64,000 bases of DNA from Chryseobacterium sp. E1. GTDB taxonomy: Bacteria > Bacteroidota > Bacteroidia > Flavobacteriales > Weeksellaceae. A program made the translations under genes and the position numbers. Below, piece by piece: positions 40,682-51,241 of the stretch; the first letter of the stretch is position 1; each line of letters starts with the position of its first letter. The notes under the pieces are model-generated. The model ran no database searches. It saw only the letters and a program-made list of their open reading frames with translations, and was not told the DNA's origin. The stretch covers positions 4,464,001-4,528,000 of the forward strand of contig CP078104.1 of assembly GCA_019203745.1 (NCBI GenBank). Direction: 5' to 3'.

Positions 40682-40689
40682 CGAATATA
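40682..40689 (-). promoter_or_regulatory. Possible -7 box of the peptide 7-6-5 operon
   Basis: The minus strand reads TATATTCG, about 30 bases before the ATG of peptide 7. The spacer between box and ATG shares ACTAACT and TAAAAATCAAAA with that of peptide 4. Confidence 0.4.
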
Positions 40690-40865
40690 TGAAAAATATA
40701 ACAATAAATCACTGGTTTAAGAAAAAAACATCAATATTGATTTTGAGGTATCTGGATTTTAAGTACCAGATCATTATTTCTTTGAGGTAAAATTTAACCC
40801 TATATAAGCATAGTTTGATCAACAGGTAAGCTGCTGATCTGTAGTTTTCGGTAAAGTATTGAAGT

Positions 40866-42014
40866 TTAAACTTTCGAAAGGTTCTCAATTGCCTTCTCCA
40901 GGGTTTCCTGCTTTTTAGCAAAACACAGCCTGATCACATGTTCATTCAGTTTATTTTTATAAAATGAAGAGAAAGGAACACTGGCTACTTTGTGCTGAAT
41001 GGTAAGTTCTCTGGCAAAATCAAAATCATTCTGATCAGAAATCTTAGTGTATTTCACAGCCTGAAAATAAGTGCCTTCACAGTCCAGCAATTCAAAAGAA
41101 GTTCCGGAAAGCCCGTTTCTCAGGAAATCTCTTTTCTCCTGGAAAAATTGGTTCAGGTGGGTATAATGTTCGTCATTTTTCATATATTCTGCCAAAGCAA
41201 GCTGAATAGGAGTATTGACGCAGAAAACATTGAACTGATGCACCTTTCTGAATTCATCCGTTAAATTCTTCGGAGCTGCACAATAACCTACTTTCCAACC
41301 TGTAACGTGGAACAGTTTTCCGAAAGAAGCTACCAGCAGGCTTCTTTCTTTAAGTTCAGGATATTGGCAGATGCTTAAATGTTTTTTTCCGTCAAAAACA
41401 ATATTCTCATACACTTCATCACTTAGAATAAGGATGGAAGTTCCCTTAACAAGCTGAATGAGTTCCTTGATATCTTCCTCTTTCAGGATTCTTCCTGATG
41501 GGTTATTCGGATTATTAAGGATGATCATTTTGGTGTTTTCGGTGATAAGATTTTTAACTGCTTCCCAATCGATTGCATAATCCGGGGCTTTCATTTCAAA
41601 ACGTTTGACAATTCCTCCGAAAAGCTCTACGGTAGGCTCATAACAATCATAAGCAGGTTCAAAAATGATGACTTCATCATCTTTTTTCACGAAAGCCGCA
41701 ATTGCTGTAAATAAAGCCTGAGTGCCTCCTGCGGTTACGGTGATTTCAGTATCGGGATGATAAACCGCCTGATGACTGTTCTCAATTTTCCTTGCTATTT
41801 CTTCTTTTAAACTGATCATTCCTCCGAGTGGAGCATATTGATTGAATCCTTTTTTAATGAAATGATCCACATGGTTCAGCAGCTCTTCGTCAGGCATGAA
41901 ATCTGGGAAACCCTGAGAAAGGTTGATCGCTTCATTCTCATTGGCAAGTTGGGTCATCTGGCTGAAAATAGTAGTTCCTACATTGGAAAGTTTAGATAAA
42001 GGAAGTTGTATCAT
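40866..42014 (-). CDS. PLP-dependent aminotransferase, methionine aminotransferase-like
   Basis: An intact fold-type I aminotransferase of about 382 residues. AINLSQGFPDFMPDEELL is the N-terminal signature of the KAT/YbdL-type subgroup. NNPNNPSGRILKEED binds the cofactor, LSDEVYENIVFDG holds the Asp-x-x-Tyr pair, and the PLP Lys lies in SFGKLFHVTGWKVGYC. The C-terminal Arg for the carboxylate is in HVIRLCFAKKQ. Related enzymes transaminate methionine or aromatic amino acids. The ATG at 42014 (MIQLPLSKL) is preferred over one eight codons upstream because homology begins there. Cytosolic. Confidence 0.9.
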   Translation of the reverse strand: MIQLPLSKLSNVGTTIFSQMTQLANENEAINLSQGFPDFMPDEELLNHVDHFIKKGFNQYAPLGGMISLKEEIARKIENSHQAVYHPDTEITVTAGGTQALFTAIAAFVKKDDEVIIFEPAYDCYEPTVELFGGIVKRFEMKAPDYAIDWEAVKNLITENTKMIILNNPNNPSGRILKEEDIKELIQLVKGTSILILSDEVYENIVFDGKKHLSICQYPELKERSLLVASFGKLFHVTGWKVGYCAAPKNLTDEFRKVHQFNVFCVNTPIQLALAEYMKNDEHYTHLNQFFQEKRDFLRNGLSGTSFELLDCEGTYFQAVKYTKISDQNDFDFARELTIQHKVASVPFSSFYKNKLNEHVIRLCFAKKQETLEKAIENLSKV

Positions 42015-42258
42015 GTGGAAAGTTTTTTGTGGTTCCAATTTAATGAATATTTAAAATAAAGTAAGGATATTGATTAAAATTAACTTGTATTAAGGATGTG
42101 ATCATAATTTTTCTCACCCTTGGCAGTGACCTTTTATAATGTTCACTAAAAATAATTTTTATCATAGTTATTTAAAAGGATAGATTATACTTTATTTGAA
42201 TTGTTTATTAACTGAAATAAGATTCAGAATTTAATTAAACATTTGTTTGATTTTTTCT

Positions 42259-42288
42259 TTTGAATTTACTTTAAAATATCTAGATTTG
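42259..42288 (+). promoter_or_regulatory. Bacteroidetes promoter before the DUF2867-like gene
   Basis: TTTG at 42259-42262, an 18-base spacer, then TAGATTTG at 42281-42288. This is the clearest two-part -33/-7 promoter in the window, 24 bases before the ATG. Confidence 0.65.
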
Positions 42289-42312
42289 TTAGGAAACAAA
42301 GAATTAATACCA

Positions 42313-42861
42313 ATGACAACAAAAATTAAGAAGACTGAGTTTCCTGAAAAGTCTGTTCTGTTTACAGGGAAAAAGGATTTTGATTATATAGATAGTTTTG
42401 AAGGTGAGCTTACGGGCAGAAGCCGGAATATTGATATTATGGAAGTCGGAAAAGCATTCTTTACCAGCGGACCTCGATGGGGAAAGAAAATGTTTGCCTT
42501 CAGAAATAAAGCAGTTAAACTGTTCGGGCTGAAAACCGGTGATGACAACGGAAGTCAAAAGGATCCACAAAACTTTAAGTGCGAGGTGGGGGATCAGTTC
42601 GGGCTTTTCAAAGTGTTTAGCAAAACGGATAACGAAATCGTTATCGGGGAAGATGATAAGCACCTTGATTTCAGGGTTTCTCTTTTGTTTGACAGGCATA
42701 AGGCAGGGAAGAATGAAAATTCACTGACCATTTCCACAACGGTAAAATTTCATAACTGGCTGGGCATCCTGTATTTCCTTCCTGTACATCCTTTTCATAA
42801 GCTGATTGTGCCGTCTATGCTGAAGAGGATAATAGGCCGGTTAGAAAGCAGCCCGGCATAA
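42313..42861 (+). CDS. DUF2867-like protein
   Basis: An intact 182-residue cytosolic protein. FDYIDSFEGELTGRSRNIDI, FFTSGPRWGKKMFAFRNKAV and VKFHNWLGILYFLPVHPFHK are characteristic of DUF2867-type proteins, which have a lipid-transfer-like or polyketide cyclase-like shape. The function is unknown. The ATG at 42313 follows a well-formed promoter, and upstream in-frame codons overlap that promoter, so they are excluded. A CTCCCTG/CAGGGAG hairpin follows. Confidence 0.75.
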   Translation: MTTKIKKTEFPEKSVLFTGKKDFDYIDSFEGELTGRSRNIDIMEVGKAFFTSGPRWGKKMFAFRNKAVKLFGLKTGDDNGSQKDPQNFKCEVGDQFGLFKVFSKTDNEIVIGEDDKHLDFRVSLLFDRHKAGKNENSLTISTTVKFHNWLGILYFLPVHPFHKLIVPSMLKRIIGRLESSPA

Positions 42862-43417
42862 AGTTCGGGGCTTTCACTCCCTGGCAGAAGCTCCTCAGAC
42901 TCAGGGAGGGTTTTAGAAAAACTATAATTTAAAAAGGAATTACTGATGTTATTTAATATTTCCTAAATCATTTATACTGCGGAAAGGCACATCCGGAACA
43001 GCCCCGTCACTTTTATAGACAAAATATTATGGGGATACGGATAGAGGCTGTTCCCATTACAGGTGATTTTGGAATAGAGCAGGAGAATTGGTTTCAGATG
43101 ATTCCATTGTCATCGCTTATCCGGATAAAACTGTTCTGGTCCTGTCTCAAATGGTGGTATAGAATTGTTCAGGCCATCCGCTTTACTATAAGGTATCCTT
43201 CCCGGAATCCGGGCTGTACATAATGAAAGAGCAGGTGGCAGGAAACAAAATAAAGAGAAGAATATTGTTCTTTTCACATTTAATGGAATAATCGCTTAAA
43301 TTATAGAATTGTTTGATAATACTCCCATATTGAGTGTGAAATGTTAAAAAAACAAAGTGAAAAAATTCGGATAATTTTAGACAATTTCGTACTTTTGTAT
43401 GTTTGCTGAAATCATAT
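42862..43417. other. Intergenic region before parE
   Basis: Holds a CTCCCTG...CAGGGAG hairpin (42877-42908) after the DUF2867-like gene and the parE -7 box at 43390. The stretch 43029-43290 has short open pieces in shifting frames (for example VIAYPDKTVLVLSQM) that could be a decayed or error-broken small gene. I cannot assign it. Confidence 0.35.
43390..43397 (+). promoter_or_regulatory. -7 box of the parE promoter
   Basis: TACTTTTG matches TANNTTTG, 20 bases before the parE ATG. Confidence 0.6.
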
Positions 43418-45305
43418 ATGTCACAAGAAATAAATCCAACCTATTCAGAAGATAATATCAGAACCCTCGATTGGCAGGAACATATCCGTCTGCGTCCCGG
43501 CATGTACATCGGGAAGCTTGGTGACGGGTCTTCTGCTGATGACGGTATTTATATTCTGCTTAAAGAAATCCTGGATAACTCCATTGATGAGTTCAGGATG
43601 AGATCAGGTAAAAGAATCGAAATAAAACTTGACGATGGTAAAGTTACCATCCGGGATTTTGGACGTGGTATCCCGCTGGGAAAAGTGGTAGATGCCGTAT
43701 CTAAAATGAATACCGGAGGTAAGTACGACAGTAAAGCGTTCAAAAAATCTGTGGGATTGAACGGGGTCGGTACCAAAGCAGTGAATGCACTTTCTGATTA
43801 TTTCAGGGTGCGCTCTTTCCGTGACGGAAAGATGAAAGCTGCGGAATTCTCCCGTGGTCTTATCAAAGAAAATTTTGAAGAAAAAGATACTTCTGACAGA
43901 AACGGTACGGAAATCTCCTTCATTCCGGATGGGGAAATTTTCCTGCATTTCAAATACAGAAAGGAGTATATCGAGAGAATGCTCCGTAATTATGCTTACC
44001 TGAATCCGGGACTGAAAATTCTTTTCAACGGGGAAACCTATTTCTCTGAAAACGGTCTGAAAGATCTTTTGGAAGAAGAACTGGAAAGCGATATTCTGTA
44101 TCCGATCATTCACCTGAAAGATGATGATATTGAAGTGGCCATTACCCATTCAGACAAGTCTCAGACAGAAACTTATTTTTCATTCGTAAACGGACAGAAT
44201 ACCACACAGGGAGGAACTCACCTGAATGCATTCCGTGAAGCGTATGTGAAAACAGTTCGTGAGTTTTTCAACAAAAGTTTTGATGCTTCCGATATCAGAA
44301 AATCGATTATTGCTGCTATTTCCATCAACGTTGAGGAACCTGTTTTCGAATCTCAGACCAAAACAAAACTGGGGTCTAATGATATGGGACCTAACGGACC
44401 TACGGTAAGAACTTTTATCATCGATTTCCTGAAAAGCAAACTTGACAATTTCCTGCACAAGAATCCGGAAATTGCAGAAGCCATCCAGAGAAAAATTTTA
44501 ATTTCCGAAAGAGAAAGGAAAGAACTTTCCGGGATCCAGAAACTGGCAAGAGAAAGAGCCAAGAAGGTCTCTCTTCACAACAAAAAACTTCGTGACTGCC
44601 GTCAGCATTATAATGATCAGAAAGCAGAAAGAAAAGGGGATACCCAAATCTTCATTACCGAGGGAGATTCAGCATCCGGATCTATTACAAAATCCAGAGA
44701 CGTGGAAACACAGGCTGTATTTTCACTGAAAGGTAAACCGCTGAACTGCTACGGGCTTACCAAGAAAGTAGTATACGAAAATGAAGAATTCAACCTGCTT
44801 CAGGCTGCCTTAAATATTGAGGAAAGCTTGGAAGACCTGAGATACAACCAGGTGATCATTGCTACCGATGCCGATGTAGATGGGATGCACATTCGTCTGC
44901 TGATGATCACATTCTTCCTGCAGTTCTTCCCGGATCTGATCAAAAACGGGCACCTTTATATCCTGCAGACTCCATTATTCAGAGTCAGAAACAAAAAGAA
45001 ACAAGATACTGCTATTCAGAAGTTGAAAGAGTAAAAGCATTGAATGAGCTTGGGAAAAATCCTGAAATTACCCGATTCAAAGGGCTAGGGAAATTTCTCC
45101 GGATGAATTCAAACACTTTATCGGTAAAGATATCCGTTTGGAGCCTGTAGTGGTAGGAAAAGACCAGACCATAGATCAGCTTCTGGAATTCTATATGGGG
45201 AAAAATACTCCGGACAGGCAGACTTTTATTCTTGAAAACCTTGTGGTGGAAGATGATACCGATATAGATAAAAAACAAATACTGGATGAAGTAGAAACCG
45301 GTTAA
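43418..45305 (+). CDS. parE: DNA topoisomerase IV subunit B, one frameshift
   Basis: ATPase subunit of topoisomerase IV, which decatenates chromosomes. GHKL ATPase motifs are KEILDNSIDEFRM, IRDFGRGIPLGKV and GLNGVGTKAVNALS. The Toprim domain shows FITEGDSASGS and TDADVDGMHIRLL. The frame is lost near 45010-45095, where EITRFKGLGEISPDEFKHFI would be continuous, and it ends ILDEVETG at 45305, for about 629 residues. ParE is preferred over GyrB because the gene is followed by parC. The ATG at 43418 (MSQEINPTYSED) is chosen because it follows a promoter at the right distance. Confidence 0.94.
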
Positions 45306-45401
45306 AATACAGTAGTCGTGAAAATGACACAGATATAAAATTAAAAACACATTTTGGATGAAGTAAGAAAATTAAAAAAACTTGCACCCCAAAAATCAAA
45401 A

Positions 45402-45878
45402 ATGAGATTAAGTAACCGTAATAAAGCATCAGTATATAACTCTTTGAGCACTTTGCTTTTGATGATGGTAGTATTTGGAATATTGGTATTTATGGCCAAT
45501 GAGTACAGATTCAATGCGCTAGGAAATGAAAGTTATTTATTGATTATTGTTCCTGTTTTTCTGCTGGTGATTTTTCACCTTAGCGGACGGCAGATATTCG
45601 AATATGACAGTGACGGAGAAGCTCTTAACTTTAAAAACAGGAATGTTATTCCTTTTTTAAGCAAGCCTCTTCATGACGAATTTCCGAAATATAAGCTGAT
45701 AAAATATGATGTAATCAGTATGTTCTTTATCAAAAGACTATACATTACCGTTTCAAGTAAGAATAGTGGTTCTACCATGCTGAAGTATCAGATTTCTTAT
45801 TTGACCAGAAAAGAAGTAAACGATTTAAAAATCTCTCTGAATAAAGTAGTAAAAACTAATAAAGAGAAAAACGATTAA
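45402..45878 (+). CDS. Small membrane protein between parE and parC
   Basis: A protein of about 158 residues with two adjacent transmembrane segments (LLLMMVVFGILVFMANEY, YLLIIVPVFLLVIFHLSG). A cytosolic domain, FEYDSDGEALNFKNRNVI to LNKVVKTNKEKND, follows and resembles a PH-like membrane-associated fold. The ATG at 45402 is preferred over a TTG at 45354. The gene ends nine bases before parC, so it is probably co-transcribed with topoisomerase IV. The function is unknown. Confidence 0.65.
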   Translation: MRLSNRNKASVYNSLSTLLLMMVVFGILVFMANEYRFNALGNESYLLIIVPVFLLVIFHLSGRQIFEYDSDGEALNFKNRNVIPFLSKPLHDEFPKYKLIKYDVISMFFIKRLYITVSSKNSGSTMLKYQISYLTRKEVNDLKISLNKVVKTNKEKND

Positions 45879-45886
45879 AGAAACAG

Positions 45887-48483
45887 ATGACGACAGAAGA
45901 ATATTCGCATGAGGGAGAAAGCCTGAAGAAAGTTTCCGGTCTCTATAAAGACTGGTTTCTGGATTATGCTTCCTATGTAATTTTGGATAGGGCTATCCCT
46001 TCGGTGTATGACGGATTAAAGCCCGTTCAGCGAAGAATTATGCACTCTATGCGTGAACTGGAAGACGGCCGTTATAATAAGGTGGCCAATATCGTAGGAA
46101 ATACGATGAAATATCACCCGCACGGGGATGCTTCCATTACAGATGCCATGGTGCAGATCGGGCAGAAAGAACTCCTGATAGATACCCAGGGAAACTGGGG
46201 AAATATCTACACCGGAGACTCTGCTGCTGCGGCAAGATATATTGAAGCAAGACTGACCCCGTTTGCCCTGGAAGTAGTTTTTAATCCAAAGACTACAGAA
46301 TGGACAAAATCCTATGACGGAAGAAATAACGAGCCGATCGACTTACCTGTAAAATTTCCTTTGCTCCTTGCACAGGGAGTGGAAGGGATTGGGGTAGGAC
46401 TTTCTACCAAAATAATGCCTCACAATTTCAATGAACTGATCAGTGCTTCCGTAGCGTATTTAAAAGGGAAAAAGTTTGAGCTGTTCCCGGATTTTCTGAC
46501 AGCCGGTTATCTGGATGTCTCAGAATATAATGACGGGCACAGAGGCGGAAAGATAAGAGCAAGAGCCAAAATTACCCAGACCGATAAACATACCCTGGTG
46601 ATTTCAGAGCTTCCGTATTCAAAAACGACCACGGACCTTATTGATTCGATCTTAAAGGCTAATGAAAAAGGAAAGATCAAGATCAAAAAGATTGAAGATA
46701 ATACCTCAGATAAGGTTGAGATCCTGATTCACATCCATAATGATGTTTCTCCGGACAAGACCATTGATGCATTGTATGCATTCACAGACTGTCAGGTGAC
46801 AATTTCCCCGAACGCCTGTGTGATCGTGGGAGACAAGCCGATGTTTATGAATGTTTCCGATATTCTGAAAATGAATACGGATCACACAGTTTCATTGCTG
46901 AAAAAGAACTTGAAATTGAGCTTCATGAGCTTCAGGAAAGCTGGCATTTTTCTTCATTGGAAAGAATCTTCATAGAAAACAGAATCTATCATGACATTGA
47001 AGAGGTAAAAACCTGGGAAGATGTACTGAAAACCATTGATGCAGGACTGAAACCTCATACGGGACACCTTTTAAGAGCAGTAACGGAAGAAGATATCCTG
47101 AAACTGACAGAGATCAGAATCAAAAGAATCTCAAGATTCGATTTAGATAAATTTAAAGAAAATATTGCTGCTCTGGAAGGCAAAATAGAACAGGTGAAAT
47201 ACAACCTGGCCAACCTGATTGCTTATGCTATCGATTATTATCTGAATATCCAGAAGAAATACGGCAAAGACAGACAGCGAAGAACAGAGCTTAGAATATT
47301 TGATACCATTGATGCGACAAAAGTAGCCGTAGCGAATGAAAAATTCTATGCCAATTTTGAAGAAGGTTTCATCGGAACTTCACTGAAAAAGACCAGTATT
47401 TGTTTGACTGTTCTGATATTGATGATATCATTACATTCAGAAAAGACGGAAGCATGAAGGTGGTAAAAGTGGAGGCTAAAACATTTATCGGGAAAGATAT
47501 TCTTCACGTTGCCGTATGGAAGAAAAATGATAAAAGAACCGTTTATAATATGATCTACCGCGAGGGTAGAGAAGGACCTTATTATATGAAACGTTTCTCT
47601 GTAACAGGAGTAACAAGAAATACAGACTATCCGCTGGCTTCAGACAAAAAGGCTCGGAAACATTATATTTTTCAGCAAATCCTAACGGAGAGGCAGAAAC
47701 AGTGACAGTACTTTTAAAACCGAATCCGAGAATCCGTAAAAACAAAATGGAAGTGAATTTCTCTGAACTTGCGATCAAAGGAAGAGACTCCAAAGGAAAC
47801 CTGGTGACCAAATATGCTGTAAAAAAGTAGATCTGAAAGAAGAAGGTGTTTCTACACTGGCTCCGAGAAAGATCTGGTTTGATGATACGGTGAGAAGGCT
47901 GAATGCAGATGCAAGAGGTACCCTTCTGGGAAGCTTCAAAGGGGATGACAGAATACTGACCATTAATACCAATGGTGAAGTAAAACTGGTATCTTTTGAT
48001 CTTGGAAACCGTTTTGATGATGAATATCTGGTATTGGAAAAATGGAAACCAGCACAACCCATTACCTGTATCTATTATGACGGGGAGAAAGACATTTACT
48101 TTATCAAGAGATTCCTGCTGGAAAATACCACGAATTTACAGACCTTTATGCCGTCTGAACATCCGAAATCATTCATTGAAAACGTAATCGTTGCCAATGA
48201 TGCTACAGCAGAAATCATCTTTGCAAAAGATAAAGGCAAAGAACGTGAACCTGAAACCATCAATATCGATGAGTTCATTGCGGTAAAAGGAATCAAGGCG
48301 ATCGGAAACCAGTTTACAAAATTCAAGGTAAAAGCGATAAACATTACCGTTCCCGAACCTGTGGAAGAAGAGCCAGAGGTATATGAAGATCCTGAACCAA
48401 CCGGTGACGGGGATGAAGACGGAGGAATCATCGGAGATCTGTTCCAGGGGACGAATCAGAAAATTAAGAATAAAAAATTATGA
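45887..48483 (+). CDS. parC: DNA topoisomerase IV subunit A, frameshifted
   Basis: DNA-cleaving subunit of topoisomerase IV. The early block DYASYVILDRAIPSVYDGLK and KPVQRRIMHSMREL, then KYHPHGDASITDAMVQI, mark the winged-helix domain. The catalytic Tyr lies in GDSAAAARYIEARL near residue 120. The C-terminal part has beta-propeller-like repeats and an acidic tail (PEPVEEEPEVYEDPEP, GDGDEDGG). Frame changes near 46905, 47385, 47690 and 47825 are repaired by single bases. The reconstructed length is about 866 residues. The TGA overlaps the ATG of the rhomboid gene. Confidence 0.94.
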
Positions 48484-49120
48484 GTATACCCGTTTTGGTC
48501 ATTATTGCAGTAACCTGTATCTTTAGCTACAGAGGCTTCAATGATATGGCTTTATTTGAAAAATATAAATTCAATGTAGGGGCTATTGAAAACAGAAAAG
48601 AGTATATAAGACTGATCAGTTCAGGATTTCTGCATGCCGATTTTATGCACTTATTCTTCAATATGTTTTCCTTATATTTATTTCAGGCTGCCGTGACGGT
48701 ATTTTTGGAAATATCGGTTTTCTGATCATTTACTTTGGGGCTATGATCCTTGGAAACCTTTTCAGTCTGATGATCTATAAAAAGCAGCCGTGGTATTCAG
48801 CTATCGGAGCGTCAGGAGCTGTTTCAGGAATCATTTTTGCTTCCATAGCCATGGCGCCCAATGAGATCAGCGTCAATTTTCTGCCGGGATGGATTTTCGG
48901 AACTTTGTATTTCGGATATTCTGTCTATATGATGCTGAATCCGAAGCAATGGGACAATCTTGGTCATGCAGCGCATCTGGGAGGAGCCTTTTTCGGGCTT
49001 GTTTACTCTATTGCACTGCATCCGCAACAGGCGATGAGCAATATCCTGTTTTTAGGAGCCATGTCACTTCCGTTGATTTACCTGGCGTATCAGATATTTG
49101 TCAGGAAGAAAATAAGATAA
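48480..49120 (+). CDS. Rhomboid intramembrane serine protease, one frameshift
   Basis: An inner-membrane protease with about six transmembrane helices. Catalytic Ser is in AIGASGAVSGIIFA and the partner His in NLGHAAHLGGAFFG. HADFMHLFFNMFSLYLF near residues 58-74 is the conserved rhomboid His-x-x-x-Asn block. One frame change at about 48695 separates LFQA-type sequence from FGNIGFLIIYFGAMILGNLF. About 214 residues. It overlaps parC by four bases (ATGA), so it is probably translated from the same message. Substrates are unknown. Confidence 0.9.
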
Positions 49121-49152
49121 AAAGTTAATTTTTAATTATAATATCAAAACCA

Positions 49153-50238
49153 ATGAACACATCAGAATTCAACAGTTTCATCGTGATACTTATCTATGGT
49201 TCATTGGTTTTGCTGTCTTTACTGAAGCTGGCCAACCCTTTAAAGGTAAACAGGAAAGCCAATTTCTGGTTCGGGATATTCCTCTTCCTGTGGTCTACTT
49301 TCTGGATGGATGAGATTTTGCTTTTAGTTACAGGCTCACCCATAGAGTTTCATTCCTTACTTCCGATCCGGTTTATACAATTCCTTACGCCGCTTTTCTT
49401 TTACTTCAGTGTATTGTTTTACACCAATCCTTCTTTCAGATTCAAAATAACAGACCTTAAATTTCTGTTGTTTCCTGCTGCATTTCTGATCTGCCTGATA
49501 TGTATTGCTCTAGGCATCGGGACTGTTTTTGGATCTTTGAGCATTATTCTGATCCTGATTCAGGCATTGTTTTATACAGGTCTGTCTTACATTACCATCA
49601 GAAAGCACCAGAAGAAGATTCAGCAGTTTTCTTCCAATACAGAAGGTATTGACCTGAACTGGCTGGAATATATTATCCTGATCCTTCTCACCGTGAATAT
49701 CATCTATGTGATCTATAATCTGTTTTATGATCCGAAATCTTTGAACTTTTTTATCAATACGGTTTTTTTGCTGGTTATTTATTGTGTAGGATATTATTCA
49801 CTGAAGCAGAAAGAAATCTATCCTCTGGAAGAAAAGCAAAGGGAAGAGCTGATCTCCATCAATGAAGATTCCGATCCGGAAGAAGTGAAAAAAGCTTATT
49901 TCAGATGAAGAACTGACCAAAATTAAAACAGCACTGGAAAATCTTATGGAAATCCGGAAACCTTACCTTGACAGCGAGCTGAACCTGATCAGGCTGGCCG
50001 AAATGTTATCCGTATCTACCCATCATCTGTCATATGTAATCAATACCGGTTTTGAAAAGAACTTTTTCAATACGTTAATGAGTTCAGGGTTGAACAGGCC
50101 AAGAAACTGCTGAAAGAAACCAACAGTAAATTGTCCATTTTAGGAATTGCCTATGAATCCGGATTCAATTCCAAGACCTCTTTCAATACAACCTTTAAAA
50201 AACTGACCGGGCAGACTCCTTCCGAGTTCAGGAAATAG
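49153..50238 (+). CDS. Membrane-bound AraC-family regulator, frameshifted
   Basis: An N-terminal membrane region of about seven hydrophobic helices (FIVILIYGSLVLLSLLKLA, FWFGIFLFLWSTFWMDEIL, FLLFPAAFLICLICIALGI and others) is joined to a C-terminal AraC HTH domain. After frame changes near 49905 and 50075 the latter reads LDSELNLIRLAEMLSVSTHH and LGIAYESGFNSKTSFNTTFK, ending TGQTPSEFRK. This architecture is frequent in Flavobacteriia and suggests direct sensing at the membrane coupled to DNA binding. About 361 residues. The ligand and target genes are unknown. The SDR gene at 50398 is the nearest candidate. Confidence 0.87.
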
Positions 50239-50370
50239 GTTCAACTTTATAAAGTTTTACTTTTTCATATTTATAATTAATTGATTTACAGTGATATAAT
50301 TTATTTTTGTTTTTAAATTGAAAATCAGTTCGTTCAGATAATCCGGAACATTAAAACCTCTTTTCCTCAA

Positions 50371-50378
50371 TAGCTTTG
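50371..50378 (+). promoter_or_regulatory. -7 box before the SDR gene at 50398
   Basis: TAGCTTTG matches TANNTTTG, 19 bases before the ATG. Confidence 0.55.
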
Positions 50379-50397
50379 TATCGTAAAATTTAAATTT

Positions 50398-51181
50398 ATG
50401 GATACCAAAGAATCATACGCTGTGGTCACGGGAGCAAGCCAGGGTCTGGGAAAAGCATTTGCAGAAAACCTAGCGAAGAAAAATATCAATGTGATCCTGG
50501 TAAGCCTTCCGGATCAGAACCTGAAAGAACTTTCCGGGAACTTGAAGACCATTACCATATAAAAACTCATTACTATGAAGTAGATCTTTCTGTGAAAGAA
50601 AATGTGATGAAACTTACGGAATGGCTTAATAAGTCTTTTGAAATTCATATCCTGATCAATAACGCAGGATTGGGAGGAACCAAGAAATTTACAGAAGCAA
50701 CTTCGGATTACATCAATAGCATCTTACAGGTGAATGTGACGGCTACATCACTTATTACTCATCAGCTTTTACCCAACCTTTTAAGACAGCCCAAAGCTTT
50801 TATTTTAAATGTTTCGAGTATGGCAGCTTTTTCCCCGATAGGCTTTAAAACAGTATATCCTGCTTCCAAAACATTTATTCATTCTTTTTCCAGAGGTCTG
50901 CACGAAGAGTTGAAAGATACCAATGTTTTTGTAAGCGTTGTGAATCCCGGAGCTATGAAAACCAATACCGATGTCTGCAAAAGAATTGAAAAACAGGGAT
51001 TCTGGGGAAGACTGACCCTTTTAAATCCTGATAAAGTGGCATCATACAGCATTCATCAGCTGTTCAAAAAGATTCTGTCATCATGGTAAACCCGATAAGC
51101 TGGCTGGTAATGAAGATCTTACCGATATGGATCAAGCTTCCGTTGATGACGCAGGCCATTAAAAGAGAAATAGAGGCATAA
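50398..51181 (+). CDS. SDR-family oxidoreductase, frameshifted
   Basis: A classical short-chain dehydrogenase. The cofactor motif is AVVTGASQGLGKAFAENLA, then ILINNAGLGGTKKF, Ser in ILNVSSMAAFSP and Tyr/Lys in VYPASKTFIHSFSRG. Frame changes near 50550 and 51075 are repaired to give VNPISWLVMKILPIWIKLPL and a stop at 51181. About 261 residues. The hydrophobic C-terminal helix suggests membrane association, as in lipid-directed SDRs. It is followed by another NAD-dependent gene on the same strand. The substrate is unknown. Confidence 0.87.
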
Positions 51182-51241
51182 AACGGTATTGTTGAGAAGG
51201 ATGGTTGTATATTGCTTTGGGTAAAATTGGATACTGAATTT

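Noticed and set aside
43029..43290. Possible small gene before parE
   Set aside because: Open pieces lie in shifting frames without a start, motif or clear end, so a gene cannot be supported. It is noted only in the intergenic entry.
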